Shown piece after piece: positions 17,403 to 25,865 of a stretch of 64,000 nt of DNA. The notes beneath the pieces are model-generated. The model searched no databases. It saw only the letters and a list, made by a program, of their open reading frames with translations, and was not told the origin of the DNA. Source of the stretch: CAYLMM01 sp964384825 (GTDB taxonomy: Bacteria > Krumholzibacteriota > Krumholzibacteriia > LZORAL124-64-63); contig CAYLMM010000003.1 in assembly GCA_964384825.1 (NCBI GenBank), forward strand, positions 1-64,000. Reading direction: 5' to 3'. Made by a program: the position numbers and the translations under genes. The first letter of the stretch is position 1. Each line of letters starts with the position of its first letter.

Positions 17403-18646
17403 GCGGAGCCATCCGCGGCCAGCGTCTGCACATCGGTTTCCTGGGCCGGCGCAACGTCGGCAAGTCCTCGCTGCTGAACGCCGTCGCGCGGCAGAAGCTT
17501 TCGATCGTCTCGGACGTGCCGGGCACCACGACCGATCCGGTGCAGAAGGCGATGGAGCTGCTGCCCATCGGCCCGGTGGTCCTGTTCGACACCGCCGGCC
17601 TGGACGACGCCGGCGACCTGGGCGATCTGCGGGTCGAGAAGACGCGCGCCCTGCTGCGGCGCCTGGACGTGGCGGTTCTGGTGGCCGAGTCGGGCGTCTG
17701 GGGCGACTACGAGCAGGATCTGCTGGACGAGCTGCGCGGGCGCGACCTGCCGGTGATCGTGGCCTTCAACAAATGCGATCTCGAGGAGCCGGACGCGGCG
17801 CTGGTCGCGCGGCTGGAGGAATCGGGCGCGAAGGTGATCCGCACCGAGGCTTCGGCCGGCCTGGGCGCCGAGGACCTGCGCAGCGCCCTGATCGCCCTGG
17901 CGCCCGCGGACTTCCTGGCCGATCCCACCATCCTGGGCGATCTGGTGCCCGCGGGCGAGATGGCGGTGCTGGTGGTGCCGATCGATCTGGAGGCCCCGAA
18001 GGGCCGGCTGATCATGCCGCAGGTGCAGTCGATCCGCGACCTGCTGGACAACGATTCCTACTGCATGGTGGTCAAGGAGCGCGAACTGCGCGAGGCGCTG
18101 GACCGGCTGAAGCGGCCGCCCGCCCTGGTGGTCACCGATTCGCAGGCCTTCCTGAAGGTCGCCGCCGACACGCCGCCCGAGATCCCGATGACCTCGTTCT
18201 CGATCATCTTCGCCCGCAACAAGGGCGACCTGCCGACCTTCGTCGAGGGGGCGCTGGCGATCGACGACCTGCGGCCCGGCGACCGCGTGCTGATGGCCGA
18301 GGCCTGCACCCACCACCCGGTCGGCGACGACATCGGCCGGGTGAAGATCCCGCGCTGGCTCGAGCAGTACGTCGGCGGGAAGATGGAATTCGACCACGTC
18401 CAGGGGCACGACTATCCCGACGATCTCTCGCCCTACAAGCTCGTGGTCCACTGCGGGTCCTGCACCTTCAACCCCCGCAGCCTTTTGGCCCGCATCCAGG
18501 ACTGCCGCCGGGCCGGCGTGCCGATCACCAACTACGGCGTCTGCATCGCCTACTCGCTGGGGATCTTCGAAAGGGCGCTGGCCCCGTTCCCGGCCGCGCT
18601 CGAGAGGCTGCGCGAGAAGCGGCGCGGCGGCCGGCCGGAAGCCTGA
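17399..18646 (+). CDS. hydF: [FeFe] hydrogenase maturation GTPase HydF
   Basis: 415 aa. N-terminal Era/TrmE-like GTPase: GRRNVGKSSLLN (G1), DTAGLDD (G3), FNKCD (G4). The C-terminal cluster-binding domain has CTHHPVGDD followed about 50 residues later by VVHCGSC, the CxH-X46-53-HCxxC pattern of HydF. HydF is the scaffold on which the [2Fe] subcluster is finished before transfer to HydA. It starts by ATGA overlap with the aspartase gene and closes the operon; the next gene is convergent, with only 12 bases between. Confidence 0.96.
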   Translation: MSGAIRGQRLHIGFLGRRNVGKSSLLNAVARQKLSIVSDVPGTTTDPVQKAMELLPIGPVVLFDTAGLDDAGDLGDLRVEKTRALLRRLDVAVLVAESGVWGDYEQDLLDELRGRDLPVIVAFNKCDLEEPDAALVARLEESGAKVIRTEASAGLGAEDLRSALIALAPADFLADPTILGDLVPAGEMAVLVVPIDLEAPKGRLIMPQVQSIRDLLDNDSYCMVVKERELREALDRLKRPPALVVTDSQAFLKVAADTPPEIPMTSFSIIFARNKGDLPTFVEGALAIDDLRPGDRVLMAEACTHHPVGDDIGRVKIPRWLEQYVGGKMEFDHVQGHDYPDDLSPYKLVVHCGSCTFNPRSLLARIQDCRRAGVPITNYGVCIAYSLGIFERALAPFPAALERLREKRRGGRPEA

Positions 18647-18658
18647 TCCGCGGCGGGT

Positions 18659-20539
18659 TCACAGCTCCAGGAAATCCGAGAGTCTGAGGTCCGGCTCGTC
18701 CGCGAGGGCGGGCCGGTCCTGCATCTGCGCCCAGATGTCGAGGGTCAGCAGTTGGCAGATGCGGGTGGCCTCGCGCGGGCCGGCGGCGCAGAGCCCTTCG
18801 ATCGCGTCGCGGCGGCAGAGCGCGGCCAGGAATTCCGACCTCAGCAGACGGGCGCGGACCGCGGACATGCGTCGCTCGTTCTCCAGATGGATCCGCAGCG
18901 GGACCGCGCCGCCCTGCTTCGGCCGCGCCAGCAATCCGGCCGGCAGCAGGTCGCGCGCGAGGCGGGCGTGGAGCTCCTTGGCCGCGAAGCGCCCGGGCTT
19001 TCCGGGCAGAGGGGGGGACCGCAGGTCCTCGGGCAGGCCGAGGATGAATTCCATCACCTCGGGTTCGAGGTAGGGCGAGCGGGGGCGGACGCCCAGCATC
19101 CGGGCCAGCGGCCCGTAGGGGGCGAGGATGCCGGCGAAGGCGTAATCGAGATTCAGGACCTCGCAGCAGTAGGCCCGCAGCGCTTCGGGATCGCGGTCCG
19201 GAACCCGCCGCCGGTCGTAGCGCGGAGAGCCCCGGGAGCCGTCGCGCAGCAGGCCGCGCAGATCGCATTCCCGGAATCCGTACCGTCCGCACCAGTTGTT
19301 CACGTCGAAGGGGCCGGCGATGCGGTTGGCGACCCGGCCCCAGAACGGGCTGCGCCTCAGGGGCGGGGAGTCGGCCAGCGACCGCAGGGCGGTCTCGATG
19401 ATCCGCCACGATCCCCGCGTCGAGGCGAGGCGCCGGCTGCGGCGCGCGGCCGCGGCGGCGCAGGAGCCGAAGATCTGGTCGGTGGCCTCGCCGCCGACGA
19501 CCACCTCGCCGTGGCGCGAGGCCTCGGCCAGGGCGCGCCAGGTCAGCAGCAGCCCCGGTTCGAGGAAGGGCTCGCCGAAGGCCCGCACCAGCTGCGGCAG
19601 GTCCTCGATCTCGTCGCCGGTGAAGGCGGCCTCGATGTGGCGCGACCCGACGTGGTCGGCCACCGCGCGCGCGGCCGCGGCGTCATCGCTGTATCCCGGG
19701 GCGGCCACCGCCAGGGTGACCGGCGGCGGTCCTTCGCTGCGGGCCGCCAGCGCGACGTTCACGCTGGAGTCGAGTCCGCCGCTGAGCAGGAACACCGCCC
19801 GGTTGTCGGGGTCGGCCCGGGCGATCGCCGTTTCGAGATGTCCGCGGTAAGCGGCCAGGGCCCCTTCGGGATCGACCGCCGGTCCGGGAACCCGGCGCCA
19901 GGGCGCGGCGACCGCGCTGCGCAATCCTGACGCGTCGAGGGCCACCGTCTCGCCGGCGCGGGCGCGGCGGATGGCGGAATGGAAGGTCCGCGGCGCCCCC
20001 GCGTAGGTGTATTCGAGGAATTCGCGCAGGGCGCCGGGATCGATGTTCCGCGCACCGCCGCCGATCCAGCCGGCCAGGGCGGGCAGCGCGTCGGCGAAGC
20101 GCAGCACGCCGCCGGCGGTCGACCAGAAGAGCTGTTCGACGCCGGGGGTGCGGTCCTGGTGAAGCGTCAGCCGGCGGGGCTCATGGTCGAGGACCAGGGC
20201 GGTGAACGATCCGCCGGCGGCCGCGGCCAGGGCGTCGCCGTGCGCCGCGTGCAGGCGCAGGACCGTGTCCGCCGCCGACCCGTTCCGCGGACCGGCGCCG
20301 CCGTCGAGCGGACGGATCTCTCCGGTGCAGGCGGCGAAGATCCCGCCCGGTCCGGCGGCCGCGTCGACCCGGGGGGCCGCGAACAGCAGCAGCGGGTCGT
20401 CGGGCGGTCCGAGCCGGGCCAGCCCGCAGGACGCCGCGATCCGCGCGGCGCCTTCCCGCGCCGCCGATATCTCCGCCGTCTTCGCTCCGGGCAGGGGCGC
20501 CAATCCCATCAATCCGCAGATGCCGGTTCGCTTGCTCAC
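18659..20539 (-). CDS. Asparagine synthase-like protein (glutaminase Cys displaced)
   Basis: 626 aa. The C-terminal half is an asparagine-synthase ATP-pyrophosphatase domain with PP-loop LLSGGLDSSVNVAL and GGEATDQIFGS. The N-terminal half resembles the class-II amidotransferase domain, but the nucleophile Cys of the family (residue 2 in MCGI) is at residue 8 here (RTGICGLMG) with no start codon next to it. So the glutaminase is probably inactive and the enzyme uses ammonia or modifies another acid, as in beta-lactam synthetase or lasso cyclase relatives. No lasso precursor or protease is seen nearby. Start is GTG with GAAGGAGG upstream. Confidence 0.75.
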   Translation of the reverse strand: MSKRTGICGLMGLAPLPGAKTAEISAAREGAARIAASCGLARLGPPDDPLLLFAAPRVDAAAGPGGIFAACTGEIRPLDGGAGPRNGSAADTVLRLHAAHGDALAAAAGGSFTALVLDHEPRRLTLHQDRTPGVEQLFWSTAGGVLRFADALPALAGWIGGGARNIDPGALREFLEYTYAGAPRTFHSAIRRARAGETVALDASGLRSAVAAPWRRVPGPAVDPEGALAAYRGHLETAIARADPDNRAVFLLSGGLDSSVNVALAARSEGPPPVTLAVAAPGYSDDAAAARAVADHVGSRHIEAAFTGDEIEDLPQLVRAFGEPFLEPGLLLTWRALAEASRHGEVVVGGEATDQIFGSCAAAAARRSRRLASTRGSWRIIETALRSLADSPPLRRSPFWGRVANRIAGPFDVNNWCGRYGFRECDLRGLLRDGSRGSPRYDRRRVPDRDPEALRAYCCEVLNLDYAFAGILAPYGPLARMLGVRPRSPYLEPEVMEFILGLPEDLRSPPLPGKPGRFAAKELHARLARDLLPAGLLARPKQGGAVPLRIHLENERRMSAVRARLLRSEFLAALCRRDAIEGLCAAGPREATRICQLLTLDIWAQMQDRPALADEPDLRLSDFLEL

Positions 20540-20943
20540 GTGCCTCCTTCGGCCGGTCGAGGTTCCCGGGGAACGCTATCACGGGGCCCGGCCGCGGGCA
20601 AGACCGGCCAGGCCTCGGCGACCTTTCCGGGCGGGCTCGGCTGCGGCATCGGCGGAGATAGGACCCGAACGATCCCGCTATATATCATCGAACCCGTATG
20701 TTTTCCGGTTTTCTCCAATGAATGTAAGGGTTTATTGACTTTCGGGGGCCCGCCCGGCGGACTTCCGTCCGGCGATCGTGATATCCATGTTCACCGGCTC
20801 CCCGCACGCCCGAAAAAAATGTTTTGAAATAGTCGGCATCTGACATTCTATTAACAGGTTGAGGTCGGGGTGCGGGTAGTTCCTACCCGTCTCCAGGTTT
20901 GGGATGCCTTTCCCGGTCCCAAGTGGAAGAGAAGGAGGCCAAG
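20540..20943. other. Intergenic region between divergent genes, with the promoter area of hydrogenase operon 2
   Basis: A 404-base gene-free stretch between the divergent asparagine-synthase-like gene and the second hydrogenase operon. The central part (about 20675-20740 and 20810-20862) is AT-rich for this chromosome. A small hairpin CGGGTAG-TTC-CTACCCG (20873-20889) lies in the probable 5' leader. No small gene is convincing. Confidence 0.6.
20824..20852 (+). promoter_or_regulatory. Possible promoter of hydrogenase operon 2
   Basis: TTGAAA (20824-20829) and TCTATT (20847-20852) are separated by 17 bases. The half-site TTAACAG (20851-20857) overlapping the -10 resembles half of a Rex operator, but the partner half (CTGACAT) is weak. 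Confidence 0.38.
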
Positions 20944-21324
20944 GTGGCGAAGATTCTCATCATCGACGACGACCCTGATATCAATCAGGCGTGCAAGCTT
21001 GTGCTGGAAAAGCACGGGCACGAGGTCGAGTCCGCGCTCAGCCGCGACTCGGGCATGAAGGCCATCGCCGATTTCCAGCCCGAGCTGCTGGTTCTCGACG
21101 TGATGATGGACCAGCCCGACGACGGCATCGTCATGGCCCGAGACCTGCGCAAGGAAGGTTTCACCGCTCCCATCCTGATGCTCACCGGCATCGCGAAGAT
21201 CACCGGCCTGAAGTTCGACAAGGACGACTCGCTCGTTCCGGTCGACGACTTCCAGGAGAAGCCGATCAACCCCGGCACCCTGGTCGCGAAGATCGACGAA
21301 CTGCTGGCCAAGAAGGAGGGATGA
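20944..21324 (+). CDS. Single-domain response regulator heading hydrogenase operon 2
   Basis: 126 aa lone receiver: LIIDDDPDI, phospho-Asp in LVLDVMMDQPDDG, switch LMLTGI, Lys in FQEKPINP. It shares the lengthened loop (TGLKFDKDDSL) and the DxMxxxPDxG pattern with the receiver at 11861, so the two are paralogues tied to hydrogenase genes. Start GTG 20944 has AAGGAGG five bases upstream; the upstream in-frame ATG at 20899 lacks such a site. It overlaps the next gene's first possible ATG. It could take phosphate from the hydrogenase-domain kinase encoded at 9767. Confidence 0.85.
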   Translation: MAKILIIDDDPDINQACKLVLEKHGHEVESALSRDSGMKAIADFQPELLVLDVMMDQPDDGIVMARDLRKEGFTAPILMLTGIAKITGLKFDKDDSLVPVDDFQEKPINPGTLVAKIDELLAKKEG

Positions 21325-21329
21325 CGAGG

Positions 21330-21842
21330 ATGCTCGTAACCGAACAGGCCAAGCTCCACCAGATGGTCACCGACCTCGCCGAGAAGCACGGTCGCGTACG
21401 GAGCTCTCTGATACCGATCCTGCAGGAAGTGCAGGCGAAATACTCCGAGGTGTCCGAGTTCGCGATGCAGGTCATCGCCGACGAGCTCGACATCCATCCC
21501 GCCGAAGTCAACAGCGTGGTTTCCTTCTACGCATTCCTCGACACCGTGCCCAAGGGCAAGTTCGTCATCCGGATGTGCCGGACGATCTCCTGCCAGATGG
21601 CGGGGTCGGAAAACGTCGCGGTCCAGCTCGAGAACGACTTGGGCATCAAGTTCGGCGAGACGACGTCCGACGGCCGGTTCACCCTCGAATGGGCGAACTG
21701 TCTCGGCATGTGCGACCAGGGTCCCGCGATGCTGGTCAACGACAAGGTCTACACCAGGCTGACGGCCGTTAAGGTCCACGACATTCTCGAGGAATGCCGC
21801 GCCACCTTCGGCGTCCACGCCACGGCGAGGAAGGAGCACTAG
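21330..21842 (+). CDS. hydC: NuoE-like [2Fe-2S] subunit of hydrogenase 2
   Basis: 170 aa NuoE-family protein: helical part SSLIPILQEVQAKYSE, VNSVVSFYAFLDT, then the [2Fe-2S] fold with Cys in CRTISCQ and CLGMCDQ. It pairs with the flavin subunit that starts one base after its stop. ATG 21321 overlaps the previous stop, but AAGGAGG (21312-21319 area) is properly spaced only for ATG 21330. It is clearly paralogous to the subunit at 5564 yet diverged in sequence, so the two operons are not a recent tandem copy. Confidence 0.9.
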   Translation: MLVTEQAKLHQMVTDLAEKHGRVRSSLIPILQEVQAKYSEVSEFAMQVIADELDIHPAEVNSVVSFYAFLDTVPKGKFVIRMCRTISCQMAGSENVAVQLENDLGIKFGETTSDGRFTLEWANCLGMCDQGPAMLVNDKVYTRLTAVKVHDILEECRATFGVHATARKEH

Positions 21843-21843
21843 A

Positions 21844-23037
21844 ATGATCGGCACCACCCTGACGGGCAAGCTGACCTTCGCTTCCCTCGAGGCGGAAGCG
21901 GGCCTGAAGAAGGCCGTCGGCATGACCCGCGGCGACATCATCAACGAGGTCACCGCCTCGGGCCTGAAGGGCCGCGGCGGAGCCGGTTTCCCCACCGGCG
22001 TGAAGTGGAACATCGCCGGCGCCGCCAAGGCCGACGCGAAGTACGTGATCTGCAACGCCGACGAGGGCGAGCCCGGCACCTTCAAGGACCGCGTCATCCT
22101 CTCGGAGTTCGCGGACCTGGTCTACGAAGGCATGACCATCGCCGGCCTGGCCATCGGCGCGACCGAGGGCATCGTCTACCTGCGGGCCGAATACACCTAC
22201 CTGCGCGCGCATCTCGAAGAGGTCCTGGCCAAGCGGCGCGAGGCCGGCCTGCTGGGGCTGAAGATCCTCGGCAAGGAGGGCTTCGACTTCGACATCCACA
22301 TCCACATGGGCGCCGGCGCCTATGTCTGCGGCGAGGAGACGGCCCTGATCGAGTCGCTGGAGGGCCACCGCGGCGAGCCGCGCAACCGGCCTCCCTTCCC
22401 GGTGGACACCGGTTACATGGGCCAGCCCACCATCGTGAACAACGTCGAGACCCTGGCCTGCGCCGCGGCGATCCTGAACAAGGGCGCCGACTGGTTCCGC
22501 AGCCACGGCACCGAGAAGTCGACGGGGTTCAAGATCTTCTCGATCTCGGGCGACTGCGAGCGTCCGGGCGTCTTCGAGATGCCGATGGGCATCACCGTCG
22601 CCGACCTGCTGAAGGAAGTGGGCGGCGAGGACGCCAAGGCGGTCCAGATCGGCGGGGCCTCGGGCCACTGCGTGCCGGCGAGCGAGTTCGCCCGCACCAT
22701 CGCCTACGAGGACATCCCCACCGGCGGATCGATCTTCGTCTTCGGCCCCGGCCGCGACATGCTCGAAGTGGCCGAAAACTTCCTGGAGTTCTTCGTGGAC
22801 GAGTCCTGCGGCCAGTGCACGCCCTGCCGCGAGGGCAACCCGAAGCTGCTCGAGGGGGTTCACATGCTGCAGCGCGGCGAATGCTCGATGCAGTACCTGA
22901 ACGAGCTGCTTTCGCTGGCCGAGACGATGCAGCTCGCCTCCAAGTGCGGGCTGGGTCAGTCGAGCCCGAACGCGTTCGTTTCGATCGTCAAGCACTTCAA
23001 GCACGAGATCATGGGCCGGACCCCGGCTCGGGCCTGA
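21844..23037 (+). CDS. hydB: NuoF-like flavin/NADH subunit of hydrogenase 2, short form
   Basis: 397 aa, the bare NuoF core: NADH/FMN loop GLKGRGGAGFPTGVKW, CNADEGEPGTFKDR, and [4Fe-4S] site SCGQCTPCREG. Unlike its paralogue at 6046 it has neither the N-terminal [2Fe-2S] domain nor the C-terminal 2[4Fe-4S] ferredoxin. It should bind FMN and NAD(H) and pass electrons to the NuoE-like and hydrogenase subunits. The missing ferredoxin arm raises the question whether this enzyme can bifurcate with ferredoxin or is purely NAD-dependent. Confidence 0.92.
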   Translation: MIGTTLTGKLTFASLEAEAGLKKAVGMTRGDIINEVTASGLKGRGGAGFPTGVKWNIAGAAKADAKYVICNADEGEPGTFKDRVILSEFADLVYEGMTIAGLAIGATEGIVYLRAEYTYLRAHLEEVLAKRREAGLLGLKILGKEGFDFDIHIHMGAGAYVCGEETALIESLEGHRGEPRNRPPFPVDTGYMGQPTIVNNVETLACAAAILNKGADWFRSHGTEKSTGFKIFSISGDCERPGVFEMPMGITVADLLKEVGGEDAKAVQIGGASGHCVPASEFARTIAYEDIPTGGSIFVFGPGRDMLEVAENFLEFFVDESCGQCTPCREGNPKLLEGVHMLQRGECSMQYLNELLSLAETMQLASKCGLGQSSPNAFVSIVKHFKHEIMGRTPARA

Positions 23038-23059
23038 CCAGGAACAGGAGAGCAACAGC

Positions 23060-24991
23060 ATGGCGAAGGACGAGAAGTTCACTGCTGAAACCTCGCGCGC
23101 TCCGGTCAGTCAGCGGGGCCGCACAATCACCACCGACGCCGATCTGGGCGCCATCGGCGCGACCGTATCGCTCGAGATCGACGGCATAGCCTTGAAGGTC
23201 CCGATGGGGACCACCATCCTGAAGGCGGCCGAGCAGATCGGGATCCGCATCCCGACGCTCTGCCACCACGACGATCTCTGCGTGGCCGGCGTCTGCCGGA
23301 TCTGCGTGGTCGAGATCGAGGGCCAGCGGACGCTGCAGGCCTCCTGCGCCTATCCGGTGACCCAGCCGATCAAGGTCAAGACGCATTCGGGCAAGGTGCG
23401 CCGCGCCCGGCGGCACATCCTGGACCTGATGCTCAGCAAGCATTACGGCGAGTGCTACACCTGCGCGCGGAACAACAACTGCGAGCTGCAGAGCCTGGCC
23501 AAGGAGTACGGGGTCGACCACTTCCGCTTCGGCCATCCCGAGGCGCCGATGTTCGAGATCGACCACTCCAGCCATTCCATCGTGCGCGACATGAACAAGT
23601 GCATCCTCTGCCGGCGCTGCATCCGCACCTGCATCGACATGCAGGAGGTGGGCGTGCTGGAGGTCCTCGGCCGCAGCGACGAGTCGAAGGTCTCGACCTT
23701 CATGGACAAGCCGCTGGCCGAGGTCGTGTGCATCAACTGCGGGCAGTGCATCAACCGCTGCCCGACCGGCGCCTTGACCGCCAACGACCAGACCGACGAC
23801 GTCTGGGCGGCGATCGAGGATCCGAAGAAGCACGTGGTCATCCAGACGGCGCCCAGCCCGCGGGCCGGCATCGGCGAGTGCTTCGGCCTCGAGGCCGGCA
23901 CCCCGATGACCTTCCAGATGAACACCGCGCTGCGGGCCTGCGGCTTCGACAAGGTGTTCGACACCAACTTCACCGCCGACCTGACGATCATCGAAGAGGG
24001 CACCGAGCTGCTGCTGCGGCTCTACAAGGCCCTGGTCGAGAAGGACGAGACGGTTTCCCTGCCGCAGTTCACGAGCTGCTCGCCGGGCTGGGTGAAGTAT
24101 ATCGAGCACTTCTATCCGGACTACCTGCCGCACGTCTCCTCGGCGAAGAGCCCGCAGCAGATGTTCGGCGCGGTGATCAAGACCTTCTACGCGGAGAAGG
24201 AGAACATCGACCCCGCCGACATCGTGTCGGTGGCGCTGATGCCCTGCTCGGCGAAGAAGTACGAGTGCAACCGTCCGGAGATGACCGACAGCGGCTACAA
24301 GGACGTCGACTACGGCCTGACGACGCGCGAGCTGGCCAAGATGATCTCCGAGACGGGGATCGACCTGCCGCGGATGCCGAAGTCCGACTTCGACGATCCC
24401 TTCGGCACGGCCACCGGCTCTGGCGTCATCTTCGGGGCCACCGGCGGCGTGATGGAATCGGCGCTGCGGACGGTCATCGAGCTGGTGATGGGCATCAAGG
24501 TCGAGGATCTTTTCGAGCACGCCGACATCGAGCCGGTGCGCGGATTCGAGGGATGCAAGATGGCCTCGCTGACCATCGACAAGGTCGGTCCGGTGCCCGA
24601 GATCCTCGCGCACCTGGTGCCGAACTGGGACTGGCTCAAGGGCGCCACGTTGAAGGTGGGCGTCGCGCACGGAACCGCCAACGCCAAGAAGGTCCTCGAG
24701 GACATCAAGGCCGGCGGCCCGTTCAGCGAATGCCACTTCATCGAGTTCATGGCCTGTCCGGGAGGATGCCTGGGCGGCGGCGGCCAGCCGATCCCGACCA
24801 CCCCGGAGATCCGGGAGAAGCGGGCGCAGGCCATCTACGCCGAGGACAACGCCTACGAGGTGCGCAAGTCCTACGAGAACCCGGCGATCGCGATGCTCTA
24901 CAAGGAGTTCCTGACCGACGGGCCCTGCGGGCACACGGCTCACAAGCTGTTGCACACCGGATATACGGCTCGCGGGAAATTCATCGCCTGA
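23060..24991 (+). CDS. hydA: [FeFe] hydrogenase catalytic subunit 2 (group A, NAD-linked)
   Basis: 643 aa. A charged N-terminal extension of about 35 residues precedes a [2Fe-2S] domain (CHHDDLCVAGVCRIC), the His-ligated cluster (HYGECYTCARNNNC), two [4Fe-4S] motifs (CILCRRCIRTC, CINCGQCINRCP) and an intact H-cluster domain: TSCSPGW (about 338), MPCSAKKYE (about 393), ACPGGCLGGGGQP (about 563). The operon ends at a strong terminator 27 bases downstream. No maturation genes accompany it, so it must use HydEFG of the first operon. Confidence 0.96.
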   Translation: MAKDEKFTAETSRAPVSQRGRTITTDADLGAIGATVSLEIDGIALKVPMGTTILKAAEQIGIRIPTLCHHDDLCVAGVCRICVVEIEGQRTLQASCAYPVTQPIKVKTHSGKVRRARRHILDLMLSKHYGECYTCARNNNCELQSLAKEYGVDHFRFGHPEAPMFEIDHSSHSIVRDMNKCILCRRCIRTCIDMQEVGVLEVLGRSDESKVSTFMDKPLAEVVCINCGQCINRCPTGALTANDQTDDVWAAIEDPKKHVVIQTAPSPRAGIGECFGLEAGTPMTFQMNTALRACGFDKVFDTNFTADLTIIEEGTELLLRLYKALVEKDETVSLPQFTSCSPGWVKYIEHFYPDYLPHVSSAKSPQQMFGAVIKTFYAEKENIDPADIVSVALMPCSAKKYECNRPEMTDSGYKDVDYGLTTRELAKMISETGIDLPRMPKSDFDDPFGTATGSGVIFGATGGVMESALRTVIELVMGIKVEDLFEHADIEPVRGFEGCKMASLTIDKVGPVPEILAHLVPNWDWLKGATLKVGVAHGTANAKKVLEDIKAGGPFSECHFIEFMACPGGCLGGGGQPIPTTPEIREKRAQAIYAEDNAYEVRKSYENPAIAMLYKEFLTDGPCGHTAHKLLHTGYTARGKFIA

Positions 24992-25017
24992 CCGCGGTGG
25001 ATCGAACGTGACCGCAC

Positions 25018-25055
25018 CGGCCGGGAGGGTCAGTCCTCCCGGCCGTTTTTTGTTT
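25018..25055 (+). terminator. Strong intrinsic terminator of hydrogenase operon 2
   Basis: A perfect stem GGCCGGGAGG (25019-25028) with CCTCCCGGCC (25035-25044), extended by one C-G pair, a 6-base loop, then GTTTTTTGTTT. A textbook Rho-independent terminator. Confidence 0.93.
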
Positions 25056-25175
25056 GCCAAACATCGGACGCATCCGGTAGGGTTTGATTCGCCGATTCAA
25101 GGGGTTGTCGGCATCGTTCCATCGACAGGATCTGCCGGCGCCGCGATCTTCAGGACCACCGCCCCGCCGGGCGGC

Positions 25176-25865
25176 ATGAGGAGCGGAGCGTCTTTGAATC
25201 AGAACCGTCGCGACCGTGAACCGTTCTTCTTCCCGCGCTGGGCCAATTCCATCCGCCCGCATCTGACCGCGGCGGCCGTGCTGGCTCCGGTCTATCTGGG
25301 CGCCCTGCTCTATCTCGCCTTCGCGCCCGGGACCTCGGCCGTCGGCTACGGTCCGGCCCAGCCGGTTCCCTACAGCCACGCCCTGCATGCCGGGGAGCTG
25401 GGGCTGGACTGCCGCTACTGCCATAACGGCGTGGAGTCCGGCGCCGCCGCGACGCTCCCCGCGACATCGATCTGCATGAACTGCCACTCTTCGATCAGGA
25501 CCGGAAGCGGGCTGCTCAAGCCGGTCCGCGACGGCTTCGAGTCGGGATTGCCCCTGGCCTGGATGCGGGTGCACGACCTGCCCGACTACGCCTATTTCCA
25601 TCACGCCGCCCACGTCGTGCGCGGGGTCGGCTGCGAATCCTGCCACGGCCGGATCGACCGGATGGAGGTCGTGAGCCAGACCGAGGGTCTGCACATGGCC
25701 TGGTGCCTGGAATGCCACCACGATCCCGATCCGCGCCTGCGGCCCCGCGGGTCGGCGACGTTCATGGGCTACGTCCCGGCGCAGGACCAGGCGGTTCTCG
25801 GACCCCGGCTGCGCGCGGCCGGCGACATCGAACCCTCAACCGATTGCTCGACATGTCATCGTTGA
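25176..25865 (+). CDS. actA: Alternative complex III subunit ActA, pentaheme cytochrome c
   Basis: About 229 aa. One N-terminal membrane anchor (LTAAAVLAPVYLGALLYLAF) is followed by a periplasmic domain with five CxxCH haem sites: CRYCH, CMNCH, CESCH, CLECH and CSTCH, the last at the very C-terminus. Count, order and the gene order behind it match ActA of the quinol:cytochrome c/HiPIP oxidoreductase. ATG 25176 lacks a clear ribosome site; TTG 25194 with GGAGCG before it is an alternative start. The 3' end overlaps actB by 13 bases. Confidence 0.9.
   Translation: MRSGASLNQNRRDREPFFFPRWANSIRPHLTAAAVLAPVYLGALLYLAFAPGTSAVGYGPAQPVPYSHALHAGELGLDCRYCHNGVESGAAATLPATSICMNCHSSIRTGSGLLKPVRDGFESGLPLAWMRVHDLPDYAYFHHAAHVVRGVGCESCHGRIDRMEVVSQTEGLHMAWCLECHHDPDPRLRPRGSATFMGYVPAQDQAVLGPRLRAAGDIEPSTDCSTCHR

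Noticed and set aside
20740..20780. GCCCGGCGGACTTCCGTCCGGC as a terminator for upstream transcription
   Set aside because: The arms are uneven, no T-run follows, and no gene on the plus strand ends here.
20841..20858. CTGACATTCTATTAACAG as a second full Rex operator
   Set aside because: Only the right half matches (TTAACAG); the left half agrees at about three of seven positions, so it is noted only as a half-site.
25056..25175. GGTTTGATTCGCCGATTCAA as part of a tRNA T-arm
   Set aside because: No acceptor, D-arm or anticodon arm can be folded around it.
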